Source: Bradyrhizobium sp. WSM471 (GTDB taxonomy: Bacteria > Pseudomonadota > Alphaproteobacteria > Rhizobiales > Xanthobacteraceae). Taken from it: a stretch of 64,000 nt of DNA. A model generated the notes under the pieces. The model made no database searches. It worked only from the letters and a program-made list of their open reading frames with translations, and was not told where the DNA came from. A program made the translations under genes and the position numbers. Positions 44,976-54,245 of this stretch are shown piece after piece; positions within the stretch are counted from its first letter, which is position 1; each line of letters begins with the position of its first letter. The DNA lies in the NCBI RefSeq assembly GCF_000244915.1, contig NZ_CM001442.1, forward strand, positions 2,976,001-3,040,000, given 5' to 3'.

Positions 44976-45775
44976 TGCCGCCCGGTCCGGACGGGCCGCA
45001 GACCTCGGGCCGGCTTCGTCCGCCCGGCCTTGCCTTGCTGCTCGCCGAAGCCCGTGGGTTGCTCGAACTCAACGCCAGCCTGCTGCTGTCGCCGGTCCTG
45101 ATGCGGGCACCCAAAGGCGATGGCCATCCGGTGCTGGCGCTGCCTGGCTTCCTCGCCAGCGACCTCTCGATGGCGCCGATGCGGAGCTATCTCAGCGAGC
45201 TCGGCTATGAGGCACATGCCTGGCGAATGGGCCGTAATTTCGGCGGGCTCGGACGGATGCGGGATTCGTTGCGCGCCCGTCTCGCCGAAATCCATGCTGC
45301 GAGCGGACGCAAGGTCAGCCTGGTCGGATGGAGTCTCGGCGGCGTCTATGCGCGCGATCTCGCGCTCCAGGCGCCCGACATGGTCCGCAACGTCATCACG
45401 CTCGGCAGCCCTTTTGCCAATGACATACGGGCGACCAATGCGACGCGGCTCTACGAGATGATGTCCGGCGAGCGAGTGGAGGATTTCGCCGAGCTGCGCG
45501 AAGCGATCGCCGGCGATCTTCCGGTGCCGGCGACGTCGATCTATTCGCGCGCCGACGGCATCGTGAACTGGCGGACTTGCCTGCTGCGTCCCTCCGACCG
45601 TGCCGAGAACATCGAGGTGCACCTGGCGAGCCACATCGGGCTTGGGGTGAACCCTGCAGCGCTGTGGGCCGTCGCGGACCGCCTTGCGCAACCGGAGGGG
45701 GAGTTCTGGCCATTTGACCGGGCAGGGCCGTTTGCCATTGCATATGCCCCGCCGGAACAGGCAGTATCGGCCTGA
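44975..45775 (+). CDS. Alpha/beta-fold hydrolase, copy 1 of a paralogous pair
   Basis: A 266-residue hydrolase. The nucleophile elbow is VGWSLGG (S120), an aspartate or equivalent lies in the SRADGIVNW segment near 190, and the histidine is probably in LASHIGLG near 216. It shares a particular wording with the protein at 58657: GDGHPVL, LVGWSLGG, ITLGSPFA and DGVC/DGIV positions match in order. The two are therefore paralogues 13 kb apart. Its place next to a wax ester synthase gene suggests an ester or thioester substrate. No signal peptide. Confidence 0.85.
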   Translation: MPPGPDGPQTSGRLRPPGLALLLAEARGLLELNASLLLSPVLMRAPKGDGHPVLALPGFLASDLSMAPMRSYLSELGYEAHAWRMGRNFGGLGRMRDSLRARLAEIHAASGRKVSLVGWSLGGVYARDLALQAPDMVRNVITLGSPFANDIRATNATRLYEMMSGERVEDFAELREAIAGDLPVPATSIYSRADGIVNWRTCLLRPSDRAENIEVHLASHIGLGVNPAALWAVADRLAQPEGEFWPFDRAGPFAIAYAPPEQAVSA

Positions 45776-45821
45776 CGAGAAGCGCCGCCTAAGGTGCCCG
45801 TCAAATACTCGGGAGGGAACT

Positions 45822-47372
45822 ATGGCTGACGGTAAGAAGCTGTCGTCGCTGGACGCGTCGTTTCTCTATCTGGAAACGCCGGAAATGCCGATGCATGTCG
45901 GGAGCATGGCGATCTTTCGCCTGCCGGACGACTACAAGGGCGACTTCTTCGAAGATTTCAAGGCGATGATCGTCTCGCGTCTGCACATCGCGCCGATCCT
46001 CAAGGCGCGCCTGGAGAAGGCGCCGCTCGACATCGATCATCCCTCCTGGGTGGAGGACGATCAGTTCGACATCGACCGTCACATCTTCCGCGCCAGCCTG
46101 CCGCAGCCGCGCGACCGCGCCACGCTCGAACGCATCGTGGGCTGGATGCACGCCAAGCTCTTGAACCGCGCCCGCCCGCTCTGGGAGTTCTACGTGTTCG
46201 AGGGCATGAAGAACAACGAGGTCGGGCTTTATTCGAAGATGCATCATGCCGCCATCGACGGCGGCGCCGGTGCGGCGCTGACTAACATGATCTACGATAT
46301 CTCGCCGATCCCGCGGAAGGTCGATCCGCCGATCGCGGGCGCGAAGCCCGGGCAGGAGCCGCGCGACATCGCAGCGAACCTGGTCGATTCCTACCAGCAG
46401 CTTTTCACCCAGCCGCTCGATGCATCGGCGGCCGCGAAGAACCTGCAACTGCCGCGCACCGGCAAGAGCGACATCGGTTCGATCCTGTTCGACAATGCGA
46501 TGTACCAGATCGAGAGCGCCGTGCGCTTTGCCGGCAACATCCCGACCATGGTCAAGAGCGTCTCGGACGTGCTCGGCAAGATATCCGATCCAAAATCGCG
46601 CGAGAGCCTCGCCAGCATGGTGTCGCCGCCGACCATGCTCAACAAATCGATCTCGTCCGAGCGCAGCTTCGCCGGCGTCTCGATCTCGCTGTCGCGATCC
46701 AAGGCGCTGGCCAAGCAGGCCGGCGGCAAGCTCAACGACGTCGTGCTGGCGCTCGCCTCCGGCGTGGTCCGGCGCTACCTCCTGCAACACGGAACGCTGC
46801 CGGCGAAGTCCTTGACCGCTGCCGTGCCGATCTCGCTGCGCGAGGAAGGCAACACCGAAGCCAACAACCAGGTGTTCGGCATGATCTGTTCGATCGCGAC
46901 CAACATCGACGATCCCAAGGCGCGCCTGGAAGCCATCATCGCGCAATCGACCAAGTCCAAGGAGATGTCGCATCCGCTGCGGGCGCTGATGCCGCAGGTC
47001 TCCAACATCTCGATGCTAGGCGCGCCGATCATCGTTCAGATCATGGCGCTGCTCTACAGCCGCTCCGATTTGTCGAATGTGCTGCCGCCGGCTGCGAACA
47101 TCACGGTGTCCAACGTGCCGGGGCCGCGGCAGACGCTCTACGCCGCGGGCGCGGAGCTGTTGCACATCTTCCCGGTGTCGATTTCGACGCACGGACAGGC
47201 GCTCAACATCACCGTGCAGAGCTATCGCGACCAGCTCGATTTCGGCTTCATCGTCGGCGCCAACATCATTCCGCACGTGCAGGTGATGTGCGACATGCTG
47301 CCGGAGGAGTTTGCCGCGCTGGAGGCTGCCTATGCTTCGCCCGCGGCGGACATCAAGGGTGCCGCCGAGTAG
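45822..47372 (+). CDS. Wax ester synthase/diacylglycerol acyltransferase (WS/DGAT)
   Basis: A 516-residue bacterial acyltransferase that joins a fatty acyl-CoA to a long alcohol or to diacylglycerol, making wax esters or triacylglycerol. The catalytic motif HHxxxDG is present as H141, H142, D146, G147 in KMHHAAIDGG. Other family marks are PLWEFYVF near 119, GGKLNDVVLALASG near 304 and TVSNVPGPRQTLY near 428. The ATG at 45822 has a GGGAGG site; upstream codons in frame are not part of the protein. Storage lipid synthesis alongside PHA genes 8 kb away is plausible, though some WS/DGAT-like proteins act on other alcohols. Confidence 0.9.
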   Translation: MADGKKLSSLDASFLYLETPEMPMHVGSMAIFRLPDDYKGDFFEDFKAMIVSRLHIAPILKARLEKAPLDIDHPSWVEDDQFDIDRHIFRASLPQPRDRATLERIVGWMHAKLLNRARPLWEFYVFEGMKNNEVGLYSKMHHAAIDGGAGAALTNMIYDISPIPRKVDPPIAGAKPGQEPRDIAANLVDSYQQLFTQPLDASAAAKNLQLPRTGKSDIGSILFDNAMYQIESAVRFAGNIPTMVKSVSDVLGKISDPKSRESLASMVSPPTMLNKSISSERSFAGVSISLSRSKALAKQAGGKLNDVVLALASGVVRRYLLQHGTLPAKSLTAAVPISLREEGNTEANNQVFGMICSIATNIDDPKARLEAIIAQSTKSKEMSHPLRALMPQVSNISMLGAPIIVQIMALLYSRSDLSNVLPPAANITVSNVPGPRQTLYAAGAELLHIFPVSISTHGQALNITVQSYRDQLDFGFIVGANIIPHVQVMCDMLPEEFAALEAAYASPAADIKGAAE

Positions 47373-47382
47373 GAATGTTCCG

Positions 47383-48378
47383 ATGATTGAAATGCCACCG
47401 CTCAAGTTCGCGCAGACGAACGGAATCCGCATGGGCTACTACGAGGCGGGCCCTGTCACGGACAAGCCGCCGATCGTGCTGTGCCATGGCTGGCCCGAAC
47501 TCGCATTTTCCTGGCGCCACCAGATCAAGGCGCTGAGCGAGGCTGGTATCCGTGTGATCGCGCCGGACCAGCGCGGCTACGGCGCGACCGACCGGCCAGA
47601 GCCGGTCGAGGCTTATGACATGGAGCATTTGACCGGCGATCTCGTCGGGCTGCTCGATCATCTCGGGATCGACAAGGCGATCTTTGTCGGCCACGACTGG
47701 GGCGGATTCGTCGTCTGGCAGATGCCGCTGCGGCATCCTTCGCGCGTCGCCGGTGTGGTCGGCGTCAACACGCCGCATTGGGACCGCGCGCCGATCGATC
47801 CGATCGCGCTGTTCCGCCAACGCTTCGGCGATCAGATGTATATCGTCCAATTCCAGGATCCCGCGCGTGAGCCGGACAGGATATTCGGCAGCCGCGTCGA
47901 GCAGACGTTCGACGCGTTCATGCGCAAGCCGCTGGCGCGGCCGGCGGCGAAACCGGAGGAGCCGCCGATCGCTGGTGTCGGCGCCTCGTCAAAGACCAAT
48001 CTGGCGTTCCCGCAGATGATCGCGGCCTATGATGCAAAGCACGATCCGCGCACGCCGATCCTGTCCGCCGACGAGAAGAAAGTGTTCGTCGATACGTTCA
48101 CGAAAACCGGCTTCACCGGCGGCATCAACTGGTATCGCAACTTCACCCGCAATTGGGAGCATGCGAAAGGCCTGGACCATCACGTGCACGTGCCGTCATT
48201 GATGATCATGGCCGAGAACGATGCCGTGCTGCCGCCGTCGGCGGCCGACGGCATGGAGACGCTGATATCTGATCTCGAGAAATATCTTGTGAAAGACAGC
48301 GGCCATTGGACGCAGCAGGAGAAACCGGAGGAGGTCAGCGCCAAGCTGATCGAATGGCGTAGAAGGCGGTTTGGCTAG
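47383..48378 (+). CDS. Epoxide hydrolase-like alpha/beta hydrolase
   Basis: A 331-residue enzyme that should open epoxides to diols. The oxyanion motif HGWPE is at 35-39. The nucleophile is D105 in VGHDWGG, an aspartate instead of serine, as in epoxide hydrolases and dehalogenases. A lid tyrosine is in NWYRNF near 247, and the base histidine is in SGHWTQQE near 306. The start at 47383 lies 10 bases after the WS/DGAT stop; the upstream open frame overlaps that gene. The self-sufficient P450 follows, so an epoxide made by that P450 is a natural substrate. Confidence 0.88.
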   Translation: MIEMPPLKFAQTNGIRMGYYEAGPVTDKPPIVLCHGWPELAFSWRHQIKALSEAGIRVIAPDQRGYGATDRPEPVEAYDMEHLTGDLVGLLDHLGIDKAIFVGHDWGGFVVWQMPLRHPSRVAGVVGVNTPHWDRAPIDPIALFRQRFGDQMYIVQFQDPAREPDRIFGSRVEQTFDAFMRKPLARPAAKPEEPPIAGVGASSKTNLAFPQMIAAYDAKHDPRTPILSADEKKVFVDTFTKTGFTGGINWYRNFTRNWEHAKGLDHHVHVPSLMIMAENDAVLPPSAADGMETLISDLEKYLVKDSGHWTQQEKPEEVSAKLIEWRRRRFG

Positions 48379-48395
48379 CTGATCATTGCGAACTC

Positions 48396-48481
48396 GTCAT
48401 TGCGAGGAGCGAAGCGACGAAGCAATCCAGGCTGCCTTCGCCGACATATTTCTGGATTGCTTCGCTTCGCTCGCAATGACG
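48396..48481. repeat. Intergenic palindrome, family D
   Basis: GTCATTGCGAGGAGCGAAGC... on the left and ...GCTTCGCTCGCAATGAC on the right are inverted copies. Both contain the core AAGCAATCCAG / CTGGATTGCTT. It lies in the 130-base gap between the epoxide hydrolase and the P450-reductase gene. The element is common in Bradyrhizobium-type genomes. Confidence 0.9.
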
Positions 48482-48508
48482 ACACTGAGGCAGGGGGACT
48501 ACATTTCG

Positions 48509-51500
48509 ATGTCATCCAAGAACCGTCTGGATCCGATACCGCAGCCGCCGACCAAGCCGGTGGTCGGCAACATGCTGTCACTGGATTCGGCCGCGCCGGT
48601 GCAGCATCTGACCCGGCTTGCCAAGGAGCTGGGGCCGATCTTCTGGCTCGACATGATGGGCTCGCCGATCGTGGTCGTCTCCGGCCACGATCTTGTCGAC
48701 GAGCTCTCCGACGAGAAGCGATTCGACAAGACGGTGCGCGGTGCACTGCGGCGGGTGCGCGCGGTCGGCGGCGACGGCCTGTTCACGGCCGACACCAGGG
48801 AGCCGAACTGGAGCAAGGCGCACAACATCCTGCTCCAGCCCTTCGGCAACCGCGCCATGCAATCCTATCACCCGAGCATGGTCGACATCGCCGAGCAGCT
48901 CGTCGGCAAATGGGAACGTCTCAATGCCGACGACGAGATCGACGTCGTTCACGACATGACGGCGCTGACGCTGGATACGATCGGCCTGTGCGGCTTCGAC
49001 TACCGCTTCAATTCGTTCTACCGGCGGGACTACCATCCTTTCGTCGAGTCGCTGGTGCGGTCGCTCGAAACCATCATGATGACGCGCGGCCTGCCGTTCG
49101 AGCAGCTCTGGATGCAGAAGCGGCGCAAGACCATGGCTGAAGACGTCGACTTCATGAACAAGATGGTCGACGAGATCATTGCGGAGCGCCGCAAGGGAGG
49201 CGATGCGACCGACGACAAGAAGGATATGCTTGCGGCGATGATGACCGGCGTCGATCGCTCGACCGGCGAGCAGCTCGACGACGTCAACATTCGCTATCAG
49301 ATCAACACGTTCCTGATCGCAGGCCACGAGACCACCAGCGGCCTGTTGTCCTGCACGCTGTATGCGTTGCTCAAGCACCCCGACATTCTCAAGAAAGCCT
49401 ATGACGAGGTCGATCGCGTCCTCGGTCCCAATGTCGACGTGCGGCCGACCTATCAGCAGGTCACGCAGCTCACCTACATCACGCAGATCCTGAAGGAGGC
49501 GCTGCGGCTATGGCCACCGGCGCCGGCCTATGGCATCTCGCCGCTGAACGACGAGACCATCGGCGGCGGCATGTACAAACTTCGGAAGGGTACGTTCACC
49601 ACCATCCTGGTGACCGCGCTGCATCGCGATCCCTCGGTCTGGGGTCCGAACCCGGACGCGTTCGATCCGGAGAATTTCAGCCGTGAGGCGGAAGCCAAAC
49701 GGCCGATCAATGCCTGGAAGCCGTTCGGCAACGGCCAGCGCGCCTGCATCGGCCGCGGCTTCGCCATGCACGAGGCCGCGCTCGCACTCGGCATGATCCT
49801 CCAGCGGTTCAAGCTGATCGACCACCAGCGCTACCAGATGCATCTGAAGGAAACGCTGACGATGAAGCCGGACGGCTTCAAGATCAAGGTCCGTCCGCGC
49901 GCCGATCGCGAGCGCGGTGCCTATGGCGGACCTGTGGCGGTGTCGTCGGCGCCGAAGGCCCCGCGTCAGCCCACCGCGCGGCCCGGCCACAACACGCCGA
50001 TGCTGGTACTCTACGGCTCCAATCTCGGCACCGCCGAGGAGCTCGCGACGCGCATGGCCGACCTTGCCGAGATCAACGGCTTTGCCGTGCATCTGGGGCC
50101 GCTCGACGATTACGTCGGCAAGTTGCCGCAGGAGGGTGGCGTGCTGATCATCTGCGCCTCCTATAACGGCGCGCCGCCGGACAACGCGATCCAATTCGTT
50201 AAATGGCTCGGCGACGAGCTGCCGAAGGATGCGTTTGCCAATGTGCGCTACGCCGTGTTCGGCTGCGGCAACAGCGACTGGGCCGCGACCTATCAGTCGG
50301 TGCCGCGCTTCATCGATGAGCAGTTATCGGCGCATGGCGCGCGCGCGGTCTATCCGCGCGGCGAAGGCGATGCGCGCAGCGATCTCGACGGCCAGTTCCA
50401 GAAATGGTTCCCGGCAGCCGCCCAGGTCGCGACCAAGGAATTCGGCATCGACTGGAATTTCACCCGTACCGCGGAGGACGATCCGCTCTACGCGATCGAG
50501 CCGGTCGCGGTGACCGCCGTCAACACCATCGTCGCCCAGGGCGGCGCGGTGGCCATGAAGGTGCTGGTCAATGACGAGCTTCAGAACAAGGCCGGTTCCA
50601 ATCCGTCAGAGCGTTCGACGCGCCACATCGAGGTGCAGCTGCCGTCCAACATCAATTACCGCGTCGGCGATCATCTGAGCGTGGTTCCGCGCAACGATCC
50701 GACGCTGGTGGATTCGGTCGCCCGGCGCTTTGGCTTCCTGCCGGCCGACCAGATCAGGCTTCAGGTTGCCGAAGGCCGCCGCGCGCAATTGCCGGTCGGG
50801 GATGCCGTGTCGGTCGGCCGCCTGCTCAGCGAGTTCGTCGAGCTCCAGCAAGTGGCGACGCGGAAGCAGATCCAGATCATGGCCGAGCACACCCGCTGCC
50901 CGGTGACCCAGCCGAAGCTGCTGGCCTTCGTGGGCGAGGAGCCTGAAACGCTCGAGCGTTATCGCAGCGAGATCCTGGCCAAGCGGAAATCGGTGTTCGA
51001 TTTGCTGCTCGAATATCCGGCCTGCGAATTGCCGTTCCACGTTTATCTGGAAATGCTCTCGCTGCTGGCGCCGCGTTACTATTCGATCTCGTCTTCGCCG
51101 TCGGTCGATCCGGTTCGTTGCAGCGTCACGGTCGGCGTGGTCGAAGGGCCGGCCGCCTCGGGCCGCGGCACCTACAAGGGTATCTGCTCGAACTATCTCG
51201 CCAATCGACGCGCGGGCGACGTGATCCATGCAACCGTGCGTGAGACCAAGGCCGGCTTCCGGCTCCCGGACGATCCATCCGTGCCGATCGTCATGATCGG
51301 CCCGGGGACGGGACTGGCGCCGTTCCGCGGCTTCCTCCAGGAGCGCGCCGCCCGCAAGGCAAAGGGCGCCGCGCTCGGTCCGGCCATGCTGTTTTTCGGC
51401 TGCCGTCATCCCGATCAGGATTTTCTCTACGCGGACGAGCTGAAGGCGCTGGCGGCAAGCGGCATCACCGAGCTGTTCACCGCGTTCTCGCGTGTGGAGG

Positions 51501-51742
51501 GACCGAAGACCTATGTTCAGCACGTCCTCGCCGCGCAGAAGGACAAGGTCTGGCCGCTGATCGAGCAGGGCGCGATCGTCTATGTCTGTGGCGACGGCAG
51601 CAAGATGGAGCCCGACGTGAAGGCGGCGCTGGTCGCGATTCATCGCGAGAAGAGCGGCGGCGATGCCGCCACGGCTGCCCGCTGGATCGAGGAAATGGGC
51701 GCCAAGAACAGGTATGTGCTGGACGTTTGGGCAGGAGGGTAG
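48509..51742 (+). CDS. Self-sufficient cytochrome P450-NADPH reductase fusion (CYP102/BM3-like)
   Basis: A 1077-residue single-chain monooxygenase. Residues 1-475 are the P450: GDGLF near 88 includes F92, which matches BM3 F87; the I-helix is AGHETT (271-276); the ExxR pair is E330-R333; the haem loop FGNGQRACIG holds C413. Residues about 500-650 form a flavodoxin-like FMN domain (LYGSNLGTAEEL). Residues about 690-1077 are an FAD/NADPH reductase (RYYSISSSP, GPGTGLAPFRGF, YVCGDG). The expected reaction is hydroxylation or epoxidation of fatty acids or related chains, using NADPH alone. An epoxide hydrolase lies upstream and a WS/DGAT before it. All catalytic positions look intact. Confidence 0.96.
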   Translation: MSSKNRLDPIPQPPTKPVVGNMLSLDSAAPVQHLTRLAKELGPIFWLDMMGSPIVVVSGHDLVDELSDEKRFDKTVRGALRRVRAVGGDGLFTADTREPNWSKAHNILLQPFGNRAMQSYHPSMVDIAEQLVGKWERLNADDEIDVVHDMTALTLDTIGLCGFDYRFNSFYRRDYHPFVESLVRSLETIMMTRGLPFEQLWMQKRRKTMAEDVDFMNKMVDEIIAERRKGGDATDDKKDMLAAMMTGVDRSTGEQLDDVNIRYQINTFLIAGHETTSGLLSCTLYALLKHPDILKKAYDEVDRVLGPNVDVRPTYQQVTQLTYITQILKEALRLWPPAPAYGISPLNDETIGGGMYKLRKGTFTTILVTALHRDPSVWGPNPDAFDPENFSREAEAKRPINAWKPFGNGQRACIGRGFAMHEAALALGMILQRFKLIDHQRYQMHLKETLTMKPDGFKIKVRPRADRERGAYGGPVAVSSAPKAPRQPTARPGHNTPMLVLYGSNLGTAEELATRMADLAEINGFAVHLGPLDDYVGKLPQEGGVLIICASYNGAPPDNAIQFVKWLGDELPKDAFANVRYAVFGCGNSDWAATYQSVPRFIDEQLSAHGARAVYPRGEGDARSDLDGQFQKWFPAAAQVATKEFGIDWNFTRTAEDDPLYAIEPVAVTAVNTIVAQGGAVAMKVLVNDELQNKAGSNPSERSTRHIEVQLPSNINYRVGDHLSVVPRNDPTLVDSVARRFGFLPADQIRLQVAEGRRAQLPVGDAVSVGRLLSEFVELQQVATRKQIQIMAEHTRCPVTQPKLLAFVGEEPETLERYRSEILAKRKSVFDLLLEYPACELPFHVYLEMLSLLAPRYYSISSSPSVDPVRCSVTVGVVEGPAASGRGTYKGICSNYLANRRAGDVIHATVRETKAGFRLPDDPSVPIVMIGPGTGLAPFRGFLQERAARKAKGAALGPAMLFFGCRHPDQDFLYADELKALAASGITELFTAFSRVEGPKTYVQHVLAAQKDKVWPLIEQGAIVYVCGDGSKMEPDVKAALVAIHREKSGGDAATAARWIEEMGAKNRYVLDVWAGG

Positions 51743-51773
51743 GCCGCTGGCCGGGACGTGCTAAAGCTCTCGC

Positions 51774-52448
51774 ATGATTCCCTGGGAAAAGATCGATACC
51801 GCCAAAATCCCCGGCTCCGATGAAGAGCTTCGCCTGATGCGGCGAGGCAAGGAGTTCTCCATCAAGCTCGGCACCAACGAGCTGATGAACAACCGCCTGT
51901 CGGGCTCGGAAGCCGCGCTCGCCACGCTGGCGGCGAAGCAGATCGAGGCGGTCGCAAAACCCGTCGTCCTCATCGGGGGCCTGGGCATGGGTTTTACGCT
52001 GCGTGCGGCGCTGACCGTGCTGGGAGGCAAGGCGAAGATTGTGGTCTCAGAGCTCGTGCCGGCGGTGGTCGCCTGGGCGCGGGGCCCGATGGCGCAGGTG
52101 TTCGGCGACAGTCTCGATGATGTCAGGGTGAGCATACGGGAAACCGACGTTGGCGAAATCATCCGGGCGCAGCGGTCGGCATTCGATGCCATCCTCCTCG
52201 ACGTCGACAACGGACCGGAAGGGCTGACCCGGAAGGGCAATGATGCGCTCTATAATGCGAGCGGGTTGAAAGCAGCGAAGACGGCGCTGCGGCCGGGAGG
52301 CGTGCTCGCGGTCTGGTCCTCGGGACCCAACCCGGCCTTCGCCAAGCGGCTCGGTAGCGCCGGCTTCGACGTCAACGAAGTCAATATCCGCGCCACCGGA
52401 AGAGGCGGTGGCGCACGTCACGTGATCTGGATGGCGAGGAAGAGCTAG
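51774..52448 (+). CDS. SAM-dependent methyltransferase/spermidine-synthase-like protein
   Basis: A 224-residue Rossmann-fold protein. The SAM-binding loop is VVLIGGLGMGFTLRAAL near 66, the acidic end of strand 2 is VVSELVPAVVAWA near 92 and the strand 4 motif is AFDAILLDVDNGPEG near 135. The last is the position of the catalytic aspartate in spermidine synthases. Real spermidine synthases have an N-terminal beta domain and about 280 residues; here only a short N-terminus (MIPWEKIDTAKIP) is present. I therefore call it spermidine-synthase-like, reaction unknown. It follows the P450 by 31 bases on the same strand. Confidence 0.8.
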   Translation: MIPWEKIDTAKIPGSDEELRLMRRGKEFSIKLGTNELMNNRLSGSEAALATLAAKQIEAVAKPVVLIGGLGMGFTLRAALTVLGGKAKIVVSELVPAVVAWARGPMAQVFGDSLDDVRVSIRETDVGEIIRAQRSAFDAILLDVDNGPEGLTRKGNDALYNASGLKAAKTALRPGGVLAVWSSGPNPAFAKRLGSAGFDVNEVNIRATGRGGGARHVIWMARKS

Positions 52449-52458
52449 GCGGCTATTT

Positions 52459-52539
52459 GTAGCCCGGATGAGCGCAGCGAAATCCGGGACGGTCGATCCG
52501 CGCAAGAACCCGGATTGCGCTGCGCTCCATCCGGGCTAC
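52459..52539. repeat. Intergenic palindrome, family E
   Basis: GTAGCCCGGATGAGCGCAGC... is mirrored by ...GCTGCGCTCCATCCGGGCTAC, with AATCCGGG and CCCGGATT inside. It lies between the convergent SAM-protein and NTF2-like genes and could end both transcripts. Confidence 0.9.
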
Positions 52540-52548
52540 GGCTCCGAG

Positions 52549-53013
52549 CTAGAACATCGTGTTGTTGTTCGCCGGAATTTCCGGGATCGGTTGAACGACG
52601 TCCCAGTGTTCGACGACTTTGCCGTTCTCCAGCTTGAAGATGTCGACGATCGCGTTGCCCCTGCTGCCGGGCTCGCGAACCGCGTGAACGTGCAGAATGA
52701 CGTAATCCCCATCCACGAAGCTGCGCTTGATCTCGCTGTGCGAGTTCGGGAATTTTTCGCGAAGGAAACCGATGAACTTTCGGAATCCGTCCGGACCATC
52801 TGCCGCGTTGGGATTGTGCTGGACGTAGCGGTCGCCGACATGGGCGAGGGCTGCATCGGCGTCCTTTTGGTTGAGCCCCTTCTCGTAGAACGCAAGGACA
52901 GTCTTGCGATTGGCTTCTTCTTGCGCGCTACCCGCCATCGCGACGCCACTGGCGAGGGACAGCGTGAGGACTGAAGCAGCGACGACTGCGGCCGACCGGA
53001 CGAAGAGATGCAT
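52549..53013 (-). CDS. Secreted NTF2-like (SnoaL-type) protein
   Basis: A 154-residue protein with a signal peptide (hydrophobic to about 27, cleavage near AMAGS) and an NTF2-like fold. Signature parts are VLAFYEKGLNQKDADAALAHV near 41, YVQHNPNAADG near 68 and DYVILHVHAV near 107. Relatives include ester cyclases of the SnoaL type and many proteins without assigned activity. It appears to be a periplasmic small-molecule-binding or cyclase-like protein. The single gene has no operon partner. Function unknown. Confidence 0.82.
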   Translation of the reverse strand: MHLFVRSAAVVAASVLTLSLASGVAMAGSAQEEANRKTVLAFYEKGLNQKDADAALAHVGDRYVQHNPNAADGPDGFRKFIGFLREKFPNSHSEIKRSFVDGDYVILHVHAVREPGSRGNAIVDIFKLENGKVVEHWDVVQPIPEIPANNNTMF

Positions 53014-53159
53014 GTGAACTCCGAGAGGCGGCAGCCTCGTTGGCGATTGAGGTTCTCGGCGAATGAAGGAGACCTGTATAGCCTTCGCGCCGGCTTCCGT
53101 TAAGAGAGTAACCGGCAGCTCACATGGTCACCGCGAGGAGACCTTCTGCGCCGGTCAAT

Positions 53160-54074
53160 CTACGCCGCCTGCGCTGCTGCGCCATGCGCGTGCTTGGCGA
53201 TGGCGCCGATGATCTCCGGCCAGAAGCGCATCGGCAGCGCGTGGCCCATGCCTTCGATCATCAACAGCTTGGCGCCCGGAATGGACTCTGCCGTGTCCTT
53301 GCCGCCCTCGGGGCGGACCAGCGGATCGACGGTGCCATGGATGACCAGCGTCGGCGTCTTGACGCCGTGCAGCCGCTCCTTGCGGCTGCCGGAGGCAAGC
53401 ACCGCACGGAGCTGCCGACCGACGCCGGCCGGATTGAGCCCGCGCGCGAACACGCGCTCGGCACGACCGGGATCGAGCGCCTCTTCCTCCGGAAAGGACC
53501 CGGCCCGCAACACGTTCCAGGTCTGGCCGTAGCGGACGATGAACTCCTCCTTGCTGCGCGGCGGCGGCGCCATCAGCATCGCGGCGGCCTCACGTGTCGG
53601 CGGCGGCACGCGCGGATTGCCGGTCGTCGACATGATCGATGTCAGTGAGCGCACGCGCTCGGGAAACGACAACGTCACTTCTTGCGCAATCATGCCGCCC
53701 ATGGACGCCCCGACCAGATGCGCCGACTTGATGTCGAGTGCGTCCATCAGTCCGACCGTGTCTTTCGCCATGTCGATCAGCTTGTAGGTTGCGGCCACGG
53801 GAATTCTGAGGAACCGCAGCTTCAACAGTTCGAGCGGCGTCAGACGCTTGCCGCCGGTGAGATGGCTCGACTTGCCGATGTCGCGATTGTCGAACCGGAT
53901 GACGCGAAAGCCCTGCGCGGCCAGCTGCTCGCAGAACGCATCGTCCCAGTGGATCATCTGGGCGCCTAACCCCATGATCAGCAGCAACGGCTCGGCATTG
54001 TCGTTGCCGAAAATCTCGTAACAGATGTCGATGCCGTTGGCGTGGACGGTTTGCGGCGGATGATAGGCGTTCAC
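53160..54074 (-). CDS. Alpha/beta-fold hydrolase
   Basis: A 304-residue hydrolase. The nucleophile serine is in VGASMGGM near 128, the acid is in IHGTVDPLVRPEGG near 250 and the histidine is in EGMGHALP near 277. The N-terminal GNDNAEPLLLIMGLGAQ forms the oxyanion strand. I chose GTG 54074: GAGGGAA lies at good spacing and the family sequence starts right there. The upstream 110 codons in the open frame look random. It is divergent from the PHA operon across 171 bases. It could be an esterase or a PHA-oligomer hydrolase; the sequence does not say. Confidence 0.85.
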   Translation of the reverse strand: MNAYHPPQTVHANGIDICYEIFGNDNAEPLLLIMGLGAQMIHWDDAFCEQLAAQGFRVIRFDNRDIGKSSHLTGGKRLTPLELLKLRFLRIPVAATYKLIDMAKDTVGLMDALDIKSAHLVGASMGGMIAQEVTLSFPERVRSLTSIMSTTGNPRVPPPTREAAAMLMAPPPRSKEEFIVRYGQTWNVLRAGSFPEEEALDPGRAERVFARGLNPAGVGRQLRAVLASGSRKERLHGVKTPTLVIHGTVDPLVRPEGGKDTAESIPGAKLLMIEGMGHALPMRFWPEIIGAIAKHAHGAAAQAA

Positions 54075-54162
54075 GGCTGCGTTCCCTCGGCTTTTGATTA
54101 ATGCTGTATCGCACGGTTTCCCCTCGCAATGAAGCCGCGTTCGCGACACCGGACCCGCTGCT

Positions 54163-54178
54163 TGCCGGTTGACCGGCA
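54163..54178. promoter_or_regulatory. Perfect inverted repeat in the hydrolase/PHA divergent promoter region
   Basis: TGCCGGT-TG-ACCGGCA, a 16-base palindrome with seven-base arms, lies about 68 bases before the PhaE-like start. The outer TGC...GCA matches the outer bases of the palindrome before the phasin gene (56391), so the same regulator might bind both. The right arm overlaps a TTGACC that could be a -35 element. Confidence 0.5.
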
Positions 54179-54245
54179 CCGCGCAACGGTGTGGTATGGC
54201 GAAAAAAGGAAGGGCATCGAAGCTCTCGAGTTCAGGAGGACGCCG

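Noticed and set aside
45684..45821. N-terminal extension of the WS/DGAT reading frame
   Set aside because: It overlaps the hydrolase gene in another frame, and a strong ribosome site stands immediately before the ATG at 45822.
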